Assembly (NCBI RefSeq): GCF_017353185.1
Contig: NZ_JAFMYV010000003.1
Coordinates: forward strand, 1 to 64,000
Length of the DNA: 64,000 nt
Direction: 5' to 3'
Source of the DNA: Fibrella rubiginis
Lineage (GTDB): Bacteria > Bacteroidota > Bacteroidia > Cytophagales > Spirosomataceae
In this document: piece after piece, positions 54,052 through 63,112 of the stretch
Layout of the letters: each line of letters begins with the position of its first letter
Numbering within the stretch: the stretch's first letter is position 1
Notes under the pieces: model-generated
Database searches by the model: none
The model's input: only the letters and a program-made list of their open reading frames with translations
What the model was told of the DNA's origin: nothing
Program-made: the position numbers and the translations under genes

Positions 54052-55119
54052 TTACTCCATCAGGAACGGATAATCTTTCTGCATATACACGTCCTTGAAG
54101 GCTTCTTCAGCGGGCGGATATGGCGACTCTTCGGCAAACTTTACAGCCTCATCCACAGTGGCTTTAATCTTCTGATCAATAGCAGCCAGATCGGCTTCTG
54201 TAGCCAGACCATTCTTCAGAATATACTGCTTAATGGTCTCGATAGCGTCGCGCTGTTTGTACTCTTCCACCTCGTCTTTGCTACGGTATTTCTGCGGGTC
54301 AGACATCGAGTGGCCCCGGTACCGGTACGTGCGAAATTCGAGGAAGGTTGGCCCCTCACCGGCGCGTGCCCGTTCGGCGGCGCGGCTAACAGCCTCATGC
54401 ACAGCTTCAACATCCATGCCATCTACCGGCTCGGAAGGCATATCGTACGATTCGCCAATGGTATACAGCTCAGTTACGTTCGAGGTGCGGGCTACCGACG
54501 TACCCATGGCGTAGCCGTTGTTTTCGACCACAAAAATTACGGGCAGCTTCCACAGCATCGCCATATTAAACGCTTCATGGAGAGCACCCTGCCGTACGGC
54601 ACCGTCGCCGAAAAAGCAGATACAGACGTTACCGGTTTTGTTGTATTTCTCGGCGAAAGCAATGCCCGCCCCCATCGGAATCTGGGCACCCACGATGCCG
54701 TGGCCGCCAATAAAATTCACCGATTTGTCGAAAATGTGCATCGACCCACCTTTGCCTTTCGACGAACCCGTTTGCTTGGCATAAAGCTCAGCCATAACCG
54801 CTTTGGGGTCGCTGCCCAGGGCCAGCGGGATACCGTGGTCACGGTAGGCGGTAATCCATTTATCGTCTTTGGTCAGGGCTGAATAGGACCCTGATGAGCA
54901 GGCCTCCTGACCGATGTATAGATGACAAAATCCTTTGATTTTCTGTTGTCCGTATAGTTGACCTGCTTTTTCTTCAAACTTGCGCTGAAGCTGCATCGAC
55001 TCGTACCAATACATGTAGCGCTCCTTGGGGTGCTGCGTTTTGGCCGGAGCCGCGGCGACCTTGCCGTTGCTTTTATTCGCGGCCCCATTGGCCGAAGTCT
55101 TGTCTTTGACGGTTGCCAT
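54052..55119 (-). CDS. pdhA: Pyruvate dehydrogenase E1 component, α subunit
   Basis: The thiamine-diphosphate half of the E1 enzyme that decarboxylates pyruvate. The 355-residue product has a basic, Ala/Lys-rich N-terminus (to about 28) and the TPP motif GDGAVRQGALHEAFNMA ... VVENN. The phosphorylation-loop region YRYRGHSMSDPQKYRSKDE is present. The β subunit and the E2/E3 genes are not adjacent here. It is followed on the same strand by the TPR gene. Confidence 0.93.
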   Translation of the reverse strand: MATVKDKTSANGAANKSNGKVAAAPAKTQHPKERYMYWYESMQLQRKFEEKAGQLYGQQKIKGFCHLYIGQEACSSGSYSALTKDDKWITAYRDHGIPLALGSDPKAVMAELYAKQTGSSKGKGGSMHIFDKSVNFIGGHGIVGAQIPMGAGIAFAEKYNKTGNVCICFFGDGAVRQGALHEAFNMAMLWKLPVIFVVENNGYAMGTSVARTSNVTELYTIGESYDMPSEPVDGMDVEAVHEAVSRAAERARAGEGPTFLEFRTYRYRGHSMSDPQKYRSKDEVEEYKQRDAIETIKQYILKNGLATEADLAAIDQKIKATVDEAVKFAEESPYPPAEEAFKDVYMQKDYPFLME

Positions 55120-55174
55120 TCTATATGCTGAAGTAGAGGTAAATTGCCCGTTCGCAGGGAGAACAAAGTGGGTC

Positions 55175-55182
55175 TATCTTTG
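55175..55182 (+). promoter_or_regulatory. Candidate -7 box for recF
   Basis: TATCTTTG is a full -7 match, with TTCG 20 nt upstream (55151-55154) as a weak -33. Transcription would begin near 55189 and the recF leader (about 147 nt) would include the purine/pyrimidine inverted repeat. Confidence 0.4.
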
Positions 55183-55220
55183 TTGCTTTCTGGGGCAAAA
55201 TGCTTGCAAAAATACGAACA

Positions 55221-55334
55221 AAGGAGGAAAGGGAGAAAGGAGGATGGAGGAAAGGGATGGTTCCGTTAACATAAACACAGTTAGCTAGCCTTCCCTTCTT
55301 CCCTTTCCACCGTTCTCCCTTCCCTCCCTTCTTT
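55221..55334. repeat. Purine-rich and pyrimidine-rich inverted array upstream of recF
   Basis: The left side (55221-55260) is almost purely G/A with units like AAAGGAG and GATGGAG; the right side (55289-55334) is the pyrimidine counterpart and ends 1 nt before the recF ATG. The arms are not fully collinear. A 28-nt centre separates them. Confidence 0.75.
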
Positions 55335-55335
55335 T

Positions 55336-56448
55336 ATGTACCTCGAAAAATTAAGTCTTACCAATTTTAAGAATTACGAAGATGCCCTCTTTACCTTCAG
55401 CCCGCAGGTGAACGTGTTGGTGGGCCCAAACGGTAGTGGTAAGACCAATTTGCTCGACGCCATCTACTTTCTGGCCCTCTCGAAAAGCGCCTTCCATACC
55501 CTTGATGCCCTCAGCGTTACCCACGAAGAAGACTACTTTATTCTGGATGGCATCTTTGTCCGCCCCGACACCGACCATGACCGCACAACCCAGATCACCA
55601 TCAGCCTGCAACGCGGTCAGCGCAAAGTAATTTTGGCCGATAAGAAGCCCTACGAGCGCCTGAGTGAGCACATTGGCCGTTTTCCGGTGGTGCTCATGAT
55701 ACCCAATGACACCGATCTGGTGCGCGGCCACAGCGAAGAACGCCGCCAGTTTGTGGATGCCGTACTGTCGCAGCTTGACCCCGAATACCTGCAGGACTAC
55801 CTTCAGTATCAATACGTATTAAAGCAGCGCAACAGCCTGCTCAAGCTTTTTTCTGACCGCAATGGCCGGGCGGTTGATCACGACTTACTAGATACGTACG
55901 ATGAGCCGCTACTCTACATTGGGCAACGTATTCACGACCGTAGAAGCCGGTTTGTGACCGAGTTTTTGCCCGACGTGCAGGCGCACTATACCTACCTGAG
56001 CGACGCCCGCGAGACCATCAACATCGTGTATGACTCGGATGTGAGCAAAATGGGGTTCGACGACCTTTTCGTGCAGAACCGGAGCCGCGACATTGCCATG
56101 CAGCGCACCACCATGGGCGTTCACCGCGACGATTTCGAGTTCCTGATTGATGGTATGGCCCTGAAGCGATTTGGCTCGCAAGGGCAGCAAAAGACGTTTG
56201 TGATCGCCCTTCGGCTGGGCCAGTTCGATCAGCTGATGGCTGCCAAACAAACCAAACCAATATTGCTGCTCGACGATATTTTCGATAAGCTCGACGACGG
56301 ACGCATTGCCAAACTCATTCAGCGCATTACAGAAGGCTCGTTTGGCCAGCTCTTCATCACCGACGCCCGCCCCGAACGCACCGAGCAACTCCTCGCTAAC
56401 GTGCCTGGCGACGTGCGCTACTACCAGATGGGGCAACCTACCCCTTAA
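55336..56448 (+). CDS. recF: DNA repair protein RecF
   Basis: An SMC-like ATPase that helps RecA load at gaps. The 370-residue protein has Walker A GPNGSGKTN (about 30-38) and opens MYLEKLSLTNFKNY, as in the family. The Walker B is LLLDDIFDKLD and the C-terminal half has ITEGSFGQLFITDA. It is not beside dnaA/dnaN here, unlike many bacteria. It diverges from pdhA across an inverted array. Confidence 0.94.
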   Translation: MYLEKLSLTNFKNYEDALFTFSPQVNVLVGPNGSGKTNLLDAIYFLALSKSAFHTLDALSVTHEEDYFILDGIFVRPDTDHDRTTQITISLQRGQRKVILADKKPYERLSEHIGRFPVVLMIPNDTDLVRGHSEERRQFVDAVLSQLDPEYLQDYLQYQYVLKQRNSLLKLFSDRNGRAVDHDLLDTYDEPLLYIGQRIHDRRSRFVTEFLPDVQAHYTYLSDARETINIVYDSDVSKMGFDDLFVQNRSRDIAMQRTTMGVHRDDFEFLIDGMALKRFGSQGQQKTFVIALRLGQFDQLMAAKQTKPILLLDDIFDKLDDGRIAKLIQRITEGSFGQLFITDARPERTEQLLANVPGDVRYYQMGQPTP

Positions 56449-56495
56449 CAAAGGCCAAGAAGCAACCCATCCGGCCCAACCTGGCCATTAAACAA

Positions 56496-56518
56496 TTATT
56501 TGGATTATTTCTAAATAA
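56496..56518. promoter_or_regulatory. 9-5-9 palindromic operator upstream of a TonB receptor
   Basis: TTATTTGGA-N5-TCTAAATAA is a 23-bp inverted repeat with one mismatch. It ends 25 nt before the -7 box TACCTTTG and overlaps the expected -33 region. A second half-site TCTAAATAA abuts the ATG at 56574. This form is expected for an iron- or metal-dependent regulator (Fur/DtxR-like); the regulator is not in the window. Confidence 0.65.
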
Positions 56519-56543
56519 AGGAAAAGTCTATTGATCCGCGGCT

Positions 56544-56551
56544 TACCTTTG
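56544..56551 (+). promoter_or_regulatory. -7 box of the TonB receptor gene
   Basis: TACCTTTG matches TAnnTTTG exactly. No good -33 box is seen, as expected for a regulated promoter. Confidence 0.6.
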
Positions 56552-56573
56552 TCTGTATAATTAGTCTAAATAA

Positions 56574-58994
56574 ATGAAGGGCATTACTTACTTCTGTCTG
56601 CTCATTAGCGGATTGTTCATCCCTGCAGGTTTATTTGCGCAGGTAGCAGAACGTGGTATCCTGGAGGGTACTATCCGTTCAACCACCAGCCAAGCCATTG
56701 GTGAGGCTAACGTTGTTCTTTCTGGCCAACCGATTGGCACCAAAGCATCAGCTACAGGCGCGTACCACCTCACAGCTCCGGCAGGTAGTTACACGCTGGT
56801 AGTGAGCGCAGTTGGCTTTATTCAGCAGCCGTTGCCCATTACGGTGGTGGCCGGGCAAAAACAAGTACTCGATGTTGTGCTGACGGAACAGACCACCAGT
56901 TTACGTGAAGTAGTGGTCACGGGCGTTCGGGCTATCACGGGTATGGGTTATCTGGCCGAAATAAACGACAACGTAATTTATTCGGGTAAAAAAACGGAAG
57001 TGTTACTGCTGGATAAACTGGACGCTAATACCCCCCAAAACAACCCTCGTCAGGTATTGGGCCGGGTGCCAGGTGCCAACTATTCAGAGACCGAAGGCAG
57101 TGGCTTTCCAACCAATGGCATTGGTTTTCGAGGGCTGAATCCATCCCAATCTATTGAAACAAACACGCGCCAAAACGGCTACAACATCACTGCCGACCTC
57201 TACGGTTACCCAGAATCGTACTACCTGCCGCCACTTGAAGCCGTGGAGCGCATTGAAGTAACGCGGGGGGCCTCATCATTGCAGTTTGGGCCACAATTTG
57301 GCGGCGTCATCAATTACGTATTGCGGCAGGGTAACCCCAACGCCCGCCTCGAATCAACGGCCAGTTTAACAGGTGGCAGCTTTGGCTTTGTGAGCGCCTA
57401 TTATTCATTGGGGGGCCAGTCGGGCAAATGGAACTACGTTGGTTTTGGGCAGTATAAAGCCATTAATGGGTGGCGGCCAAACTCCGACTACCGGCAGGTG
57501 TCGGCCTACGGGCGGGTGGGCTACCAGGCCAACGACCGGCTCTCGGTTGCGCTGGAGTATTCGTTACTACGAAACCGAATCCATATGCCAGGCGGCTTTA
57601 CCGACGCCCAGTTTGCCACCGACAGCCGGGCGTCGTTCCGGGCACGCAACTGGCTCGAAAGCCCCTGGAACGTGCTGGCCGCTACACTCACGTATCAGTT
57701 TACGCCCCAGACAAAACTGACTGTTAAGACCACCGGCAACGCCAGCGCTCGCAACCTGGTGTGGCGCAATGAAGACGGAGGACCTGCCGCCATTGACTCG
57801 GTGAGCACCTTAACCAACCAGTACGTAAATCGCGAAGTGCAACGCGAATCATTCCTGAGTACTACCACCGAAGCCCGCCTGTTGCACGATTTTCAGCTTG
57901 GCAAACTACAGAGTACGCTGGCTACCGGTATGCGCTTTTTTTCGGGCAACATGCACCGGCAGGGTGGCGGTTTAGGTACAACCGGTACCGATTTTGACAT
58001 GACCCTGCTTGACCCCCGGTATGAATATGATTTACACTTCACGACCACCAATTATGCGTTCTTTGCCGAAAACACGCTACGGCTCAACCGCCTGTCATTA
58101 ACGCCAGGCTTGCGTTACGAATACCTCTATTCGACGGCGAAAGGCTACACGCCCGCCGATAACCAGGAGCCGGATGTTGAGGTAGACCAGGCTAAAAAAC
58201 GGCACATTCTGCTGGCCGGCGTTGGCGCACAGTACAAGGCATCGGCTACAACCAATATCTACGCCAACTGGTCACAGGCTTACCGACCCGTTGATTATGC
58301 TAACCTGACTCCCTTTGGCTCTATTGCCAGCGTTGACCCCAACCTGAAAGACGCAAGAGGCTATAACATTGACTTGGGTTACCGAGGTTATGTGCGGGAT
58401 TACTTTACCTTCGACGTGGGCGTTTTTTATCTCCAGTACACTAACCGCATTGGGCTTATTGAACGGACTGCGCCCGACGGCACCATGTTCCCCTACCGTA
58501 CCAACGTAGCCAACAGCGCACACAAAGGCCTTGAATCATACCTTGAATTCAACCCCGTGAAGGCTTTTGCACGAGGCAGTCTCTACAGCCTGAGCGTGTT
58601 CAATTCGCTGGCGCTGATCGACGCCCGGTATACATCGGGTGAATTTCAGGGTAAGTATGTTGACTATGCGCCGGCGGTTATCAACAGAACAGGCCTGATA
58701 GCGGGCTATCGGGGGTTTTCTACTACACTTCTGGTCAGCTATACAAGTCAGCAGTTTAGCGATGCCAACAACAGCATACAACCTTCAGAAGACGCCGTTG
58801 CCGGATTAATTCCTGCCTATACCGTACTTGACTGGTCGGCCACGTGGCGGATTAAAACATACCAATTGCGGTTTGGCACAAATAACCTGACCGACCGCCG
58901 TTACTTCACCAAACGGACAGACGAATACCCAGGACCAGGTATTATTCCGTCTGTTGGGCGGAGCATATACGCCGGTTTCAGCATCAAATTCTAA
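56574..58994 (+). CDS. TonB-dependent receptor (siderophore type)
   Basis: An 806-residue outer-membrane receptor. Signal peptide to about residue 22 (GLFAQ), then a carboxypeptidase-regulatory-like domain (about 28-110), a TonB box and plug (TSLREVVVTGVRA; IGFRGLNPSQSIETNTRQNGY), and a 22-strand barrel ending in a C-terminal Phe (SIKF). The plug resembles the FecA/siderophore receptors more than SusC. An operator-like palindrome upstream supports control by iron or another metal. No SusD partner follows. The exact ligand is not predictable. Confidence 0.9.
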   Translation: MKGITYFCLLISGLFIPAGLFAQVAERGILEGTIRSTTSQAIGEANVVLSGQPIGTKASATGAYHLTAPAGSYTLVVSAVGFIQQPLPITVVAGQKQVLDVVLTEQTTSLREVVVTGVRAITGMGYLAEINDNVIYSGKKTEVLLLDKLDANTPQNNPRQVLGRVPGANYSETEGSGFPTNGIGFRGLNPSQSIETNTRQNGYNITADLYGYPESYYLPPLEAVERIEVTRGASSLQFGPQFGGVINYVLRQGNPNARLESTASLTGGSFGFVSAYYSLGGQSGKWNYVGFGQYKAINGWRPNSDYRQVSAYGRVGYQANDRLSVALEYSLLRNRIHMPGGFTDAQFATDSRASFRARNWLESPWNVLAATLTYQFTPQTKLTVKTTGNASARNLVWRNEDGGPAAIDSVSTLTNQYVNREVQRESFLSTTTEARLLHDFQLGKLQSTLATGMRFFSGNMHRQGGGLGTTGTDFDMTLLDPRYEYDLHFTTTNYAFFAENTLRLNRLSLTPGLRYEYLYSTAKGYTPADNQEPDVEVDQAKKRHILLAGVGAQYKASATTNIYANWSQAYRPVDYANLTPFGSIASVDPNLKDARGYNIDLGYRGYVRDYFTFDVGVFYLQYTNRIGLIERTAPDGTMFPYRTNVANSAHKGLESYLEFNPVKAFARGSLYSLSVFNSLALIDARYTSGEFQGKYVDYAPAVINRTGLIAGYRGFSTTLLVSYTSQQFSDANNSIQPSEDAVAGLIPAYTVLDWSATWRIKTYQLRFGTNNLTDRRYFTKRTDEYPGPGIIPSVGRSIYAGFSIKF

Positions 58995-59034
58995 CAAGGA
59001 TTCGCCTTCCTTTTAGCCTTCACAACTTGTGGCG

Positions 59035-59277
59035 TTAAGACCTCCCAAAGAGCAGGCTGCTCGTCAGGGAGTTGACCTCGGCATCCTGCGGAGTCCGGGG
59101 GGGCTGGTAGGCTGTAGGTATTATGCTGGTAGGCGTGGCCATCAGACCCGACATTGACACTGGAATAGCCTCTTCTTCCACCGTAATTTTCACTTTATGG
59201 CCCGCATAAAAGGTACGCAGGCGTTGCACAAACTGCTCATTGAGTTCGTTTGCTTCTAATTGGAAAATAGTTTGCAT
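59035..59277 (-). CDS. Small antitoxin-like protein
   Basis: An 80-residue protein that opens MQTIFQLEANELNEQFV, the usual start of small Bacteroidota antitoxin-like proteins that precede RelE-type toxins. The C-terminal half (from about residue 42) departs from that family and is Pro/Thr/Ser-rich. No toxin gene lies beside it. It could be a decayed or re-purposed antitoxin. The neighbours are a TonB receptor gene and a membrane acyltransferase gene. Low confidence on function. Confidence 0.55.
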   Translation of the reverse strand: MQTIFQLEANELNEQFVQRLRTFYAGHKVKITVEEEAIPVSMSGLMATPTSIIPTAYQPPRTPQDAEVNSLTSSLLFGRS

Positions 59278-59390
59278 AGCGTTGAGATGTTGTTCGTCAG
59301 CTATAACTCGTTACGTAACAAAAAGTATTGACGGTCAACACTTTCTGAGCGTACGACTTTTACAGTAGGCAGCCGAGGGCAGTAGACCGT

Positions 59391-60590
59391 CTACACGTAC
59401 CGCATCCAGACTACTTCCGGGTGAGCCGCTTTGTAGCGAGCATACCAGCGGCAGGCGGGGTAAAGCAGTACAATCAACACCAGCCAGATCAGGTACATCA
59501 CGCCCAGTGAAACCCCTGCCCCCGGCGGACGGCCAAAATTGAGTGGACCAATGGGCATATCGCGGAGCGAATAACCCTGCGCCCAGATCATGATGAACAT
59601 TGACAGCTTTATCAGGTACCAGTGGCACAGATAGTAGAACAGCGGCACCTTACCGTATACCGTCAGCAGGCGGGTAAGGCCATTATCGACCCCATCGAAG
59701 AGCCAGAGCAGCAAAAACATGATACCCAGCATCAGGGCTGCGTACAGCAACGAGGGCGGGTATTTGCTTACGTTGATAAATGACAGCACGGTAAACAGCG
59801 GCGTCTTCTGCACAGCCCACGGGGCCGGATCACCGTATAAATTCAGAAAACGAAGTAGAACAAAAACGCTCAGTGAAAGTCCCCCCAGGCGCAGCAAACG
59901 CGGTTTTCGGAAGCTGATTGCTTGGCTCAGCAAGGGTCCACAAGCGAAGCCCAGCAACATAATTCCGAACCAGGGAATAATAGGGTATCCCACCAAGAGC
60001 ATGAAGTGAGGACTAAACGGAAATACGTCGGTTCTGAACAGCAGTGCCCATAATAACCGCGCTGGCGTGCTCACGAAGGGTGGTGCAAGCGTGAACACGT
60101 CGTGGCTAAACATAATGACCAACCCCGCCACGGCCAGCCACCGTATAGGTAGTTTGGCCAGCCACGACAACAGAATCAGCCCTATGCCAATGACAAAAAT
60201 GACCTGAAGCAGCAACGACCGGAACTGCCAGTCGGTCCAGAGGGCGAAACTGATGAGCGTCAATTCAAGTCCAATCAGCACCAGTCCTCGTTTAAACAGG
60301 AAGTGCCGTGCCGGGGCGTTGGTTGTTGTGCCCCCCTGTTCGGTGCGTTTTCGGAGAGATAGGTAAGCCGACGTACCCGATAAAAAGACGAATGTGGGGG
60401 CGCAGAGATGCGTGATCCAACGTGTTAGAAAGACGGCCGCTGTGGTGGTAGACAGGTTGGTAGGGTCCTGGGTGACGGCAGGTAGGTGAAGCATGTCGCG
60501 CAGGTGGTCAATGGCCATCACCAGCATCACCAGCCCCCGTACCGTATCAATGGCAACAATGCGGTGCGCTAAAGTCGTGTTTGTTTGCAT
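59391..60590 (-). CDS. DUF1624/HGSNAT-like membrane protein
   Basis: A 399-residue polytopic membrane protein with about ten hydrophobic segments. The opening RIVAIDTVRGLVMLVMAIDHLRDM and the phrase LTRWITHLCAPTFVFLSGTSAYLS match the heparan-α-glucosaminide N-acetyltransferase-like DUF1624 family, whose human member acetylates heparan glucosamine using acetyl-CoA. The His in AIDHLRD is likely the catalytic or acetyl-transfer residue. Substrate here unknown, perhaps a surface glycan. It is monocistronic. Confidence 0.85.
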   Translation of the reverse strand: MQTNTTLAHRIVAIDTVRGLVMLVMAIDHLRDMLHLPAVTQDPTNLSTTTAAVFLTRWITHLCAPTFVFLSGTSAYLSLRKRTEQGGTTTNAPARHFLFKRGLVLIGLELTLISFALWTDWQFRSLLLQVIFVIGIGLILLSWLAKLPIRWLAVAGLVIMFSHDVFTLAPPFVSTPARLLWALLFRTDVFPFSPHFMLLVGYPIIPWFGIMLLGFACGPLLSQAISFRKPRLLRLGGLSLSVFVLLRFLNLYGDPAPWAVQKTPLFTVLSFINVSKYPPSLLYAALMLGIMFLLLWLFDGVDNGLTRLLTVYGKVPLFYYLCHWYLIKLSMFIMIWAQGYSLRDMPIGPLNFGRPPGAGVSLGVMYLIWLVLIVLLYPACRWYARYKAAHPEVVWMRYV

Positions 60591-60654
60591 AGCAATCCTA
60601 AATAACGGAATAAGGCTAGCATTGACCTTAACTCACCACACTATTCGTGCTTAC

Positions 60655-61344
60655 TTACACGCTCACCTGCTGCTTTGGCCTGGTGGTCATAAACTCTTTG
60701 AGGTAATACGGCTCAAAAGCCGCCAGGTCTTCGAACCGGCCATCGGCGTATGCCTCTACGGCCAGCGTACCCACCGTACGGGCCGAAGGACGGACAGGCA
60801 CATCGGGGAAAATTGCATTGGAATGCGTGAGTACTGCACGTGCTTTATCAGACCCATCGCCCAGGAAAACAACGCGGTTATTGGCTAACAAATCGGCAAA
60901 AGAAGCTTCATCCAGAACCAACGCATTCGTTGCCACTAACTCCGGGCCACCCTGCTCATAAACAGCACAATACACTTCCATCCGCCGGGCGTCGATCATG
61001 GGGCAAAACAAGGTTTCGGGAGCGTAGAAAGCCCGAATCTGCTCGGTCATCGCGGCCAGTGTATTGATGCCGATCAGCGGTTTGTCGAGGGCGTAACACA
61101 GTCCTTTGGCCGTCGACACACCAATCCGCAGACCTGTGTAGGAACCCGGCCCTTTGGCTACGGCAATGGCCGATACGTCGGCCAGGGTACGGCCCGTATG
61201 CGCCACCACATCCTGCACCAGCATGGTCAGCCGCGACGAAGCCGTGCGTTCGGTATAGAGTTCGTAGCAGCCCAGTAGCTCCCCATTCAGCGTATGCAGG
61301 GCCACAGAACAAACCGTAGTGGAGGTGTCGAGGGAGAGTATCAT
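60655..61344 (-). CDS. tsaB: tRNA t6A synthesis protein TsaB
   Basis: TsaB is the partner of TsaD and TsaE in making N6-threonylcarbamoyl-adenosine at position 37 of ANN-reading tRNAs. The product has 229 residues from the ATG at 61344 (MILSLDTSTTVCSVAL), with the ASKHA-fold phrases VAKGPGSYTGLRIGVSTAKGL, INTLAAM and MIDARRMEVYCAVY. The N-terminal extension of the longer frame is encoded by the inverted repeat upstream and is rejected. It follows the protease gene on the same strand. Confidence 0.93.
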   Translation of the reverse strand: MILSLDTSTTVCSVALHTLNGELLGCYELYTERTASSRLTMLVQDVVAHTGRTLADVSAIAVAKGPGSYTGLRIGVSTAKGLCYALDKPLIGINTLAAMTEQIRAFYAPETLFCPMIDARRMEVYCAVYEQGGPELVATNALVLDEASFADLLANNRVVFLGDGSDKARAVLTHSNAIFPDVPVRPSARTVGTLAVEAYADGRFEDLAAFEPYYLKEFMTTRPKQQVSV

Positions 61345-61355
61345 GGCGGAGCCAT

Positions 61356-61451
61356 GAATGCACAATGAATAATGTACAATGTATAATGGCTTCGCGCCGG
61401 AGCATCTGAGCGCGAAGCCATTATACATTGTACATTATTCATTGTGCATTC
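61356..61451. repeat. Perfect 42-bp inverted repeat between the protease and tsaB genes
   Basis: Arms 61356-61397 and 61410-61451 are perfectly complementary over 42 bp around a 12-nt loop. Each arm is four AATGNAN heptamers and then AATG-GCTTCGCGC. It lies 11 nt from the tsaB ATG and 3 nt from the protease stop. Units are those of 37010 and 63113, the core that of 6753 and 38389. Confidence 0.95.
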
Positions 61452-61454
61452 ACC

Positions 61455-63107
61455 TTATTTTCCTTTCAAAATCTTCTCATACCGGGCCATATCGCCGAAG
61501 AGCTTCAGGGCGGCTTTCAGGTCGGGATCGGTGCCGAAGGATGATTCTTTAAGGCCTTTTTGGAAGTAATATTGGCTGGCAATTTCCCCTTCCAGTAACG
61601 TCCTGATTTCGGCCTGGAAGGTTTTCATATCCGCATCTTTGCTGTGCGACATTTTCGATTTCAGGGCTTTCAACTGATCCTGAATCTGGTCGAAGTATTT
61701 CTCTTTCTTGGCCGACGCTTCCAACGTGCCGAGGTCTTTTTCTACCTGCGTGGTGTAGTCGTACTCTTTATCACCGGCCCATTTCACAAAATCCTGATAT
61801 TCGGCGTCAGTGAGGCGAAACTCACGGGCGGGCTTAATCGTGGGGTGGTCGTGATGGTATTTTACGGCGTAATCGAAAATTAGCCCTTTGCTTGTCAGGC
61901 TCTGGGCAAGTGGTGTAGGGGTAACAGCCTCGATTTCAATGTCGGGGGTTACGCCGCCACCATCGAAAACGGGTCGTCCGGCTTTTGTTTTGAAGGCCGT
62001 GCGGAGCGAATCGGCGATTTTGCCCGCGCTGCCGTCGGCGTTGCGGTGGCTATAGTCGATGGCCTGAATGCACCGTCCGCTGGGGATGTAGTATTTAGCC
62101 GTGGTGATCTTCATCCGCGTACCAAACGACAGGGGCCGCGTGGTCTGCACCAGGCCCTTGCCATACGTCCGCTGGCCAATCAGAACACCCCGGTCGTAGT
62201 CCTGGATCACGCCCGACACGATCTCGGCTGCCGAGGCCGAGTGGTTGTTGGTCAGCACGATTACGGGCATGTCGGTATCCAACGCGGGCGAGAGCGCGGC
62301 GTAGGACTTGTTCCACTCGGTCACCTTTCCCTTCGTCGTCACCACCTCCGACCCTCTGGGGATAAAGATGTTAGAGATATCAATAGCCTGATCGAGCAGC
62401 CCGCCGGGATTTTCGCGCAGGTCGAGCACGAGCTTTTTCATTCCCTTACCCTTCAGGTCCTGATACGCCGCCCTCACTTCGCGGCCTGCCGCCGCCATAA
62501 AATCTTTCAGGTCGATGTAGCCTACCTCGTCGTTGAGCATACCGTGATAGGGCACGTTGGTCATCTTCACCACGTCGCGCATCACCGACACGTCGATGGG
62601 GTCTTTCTGGCCGAACCGTTTTACGGTCAGCTTCACGGCCGTACCTGTTTGCCCACGCAGGAGCTTGCTGGGGTCTACGTCGCGACGAGCCTTGATGTCG
62701 ACTCCGTCAATTTTCACGATCTCATCACCGATCTGAAGGCCTGATTTTTCGGCGGGGGTACCTTCATACAGCATCATCACGATGCTCTTGTCCTGCCGCG
62801 ACCCAATCATGGCCCCGATGCCGTTGTAACGGCCCGTAGTCATGGTCATGTAATCTTCGATATCGTCTTCGGCGTAGAAGTTCGTGTACGGATCGAGCGA
62901 TTTCAGCATGGCGTCGATGCTCGTTTTCACCATCCGGTTGGGGTTCACCTCGTCTACATAATACATGTTCAGTTCTTTGAACATGGTGGCGTAGATGTCG
63001 AGGTTGCGGGCGATCTCGAAAAAGCGGTCGTCCTGTTTATAGGCCGTCAGGCCGCCCGCAACGAGCAGCGCCGAGGCACCGAGTATAATCTTTTTGCGGA
63101 GCTTCAT
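61455..63107 (-). CDS. C-terminal processing protease (S41 family)
   Basis: A 550-residue exported or membrane-bound serine protease of the Ctp/Prc family. One hydrophobic N-terminal segment (about residues 7-22) is a signal or anchor. A PDZ domain (about 85-170, GIGAMIGSRQDKSIVMMLYEG and KSGLQIGDEIVKIDG) precedes the catalytic core with Ser in NNHSASAAEIV and Lys in TYGKGLVQ, a Ser/Lys dyad. The C-terminal part (about 400-550) is helical and charged. It is the first gene before tsaB and follows rnpA on the same strand. It probably processes periplasmic or cell-wall proteins. Confidence 0.93.
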   Translation of the reverse strand: MKLRKKIILGASALLVAGGLTAYKQDDRFFEIARNLDIYATMFKELNMYYVDEVNPNRMVKTSIDAMLKSLDPYTNFYAEDDIEDYMTMTTGRYNGIGAMIGSRQDKSIVMMLYEGTPAEKSGLQIGDEIVKIDGVDIKARRDVDPSKLLRGQTGTAVKLTVKRFGQKDPIDVSVMRDVVKMTNVPYHGMLNDEVGYIDLKDFMAAAGREVRAAYQDLKGKGMKKLVLDLRENPGGLLDQAIDISNIFIPRGSEVVTTKGKVTEWNKSYAALSPALDTDMPVIVLTNNHSASAAEIVSGVIQDYDRGVLIGQRTYGKGLVQTTRPLSFGTRMKITTAKYYIPSGRCIQAIDYSHRNADGSAGKIADSLRTAFKTKAGRPVFDGGGVTPDIEIEAVTPTPLAQSLTSKGLIFDYAVKYHHDHPTIKPAREFRLTDAEYQDFVKWAGDKEYDYTTQVEKDLGTLEASAKKEKYFDQIQDQLKALKSKMSHSKDADMKTFQAEIRTLLEGEIASQYYFQKGLKESSFGTDPDLKAALKLFGDMARYEKILKGK

Positions 63108-63112
63108 AACCT

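Noticed and set aside
61345..61428. N-terminal extension of tsaB
   Set aside because: The 28 extra codons are coded by the inverted repeat; the family start MILSLDTST is at 61344.
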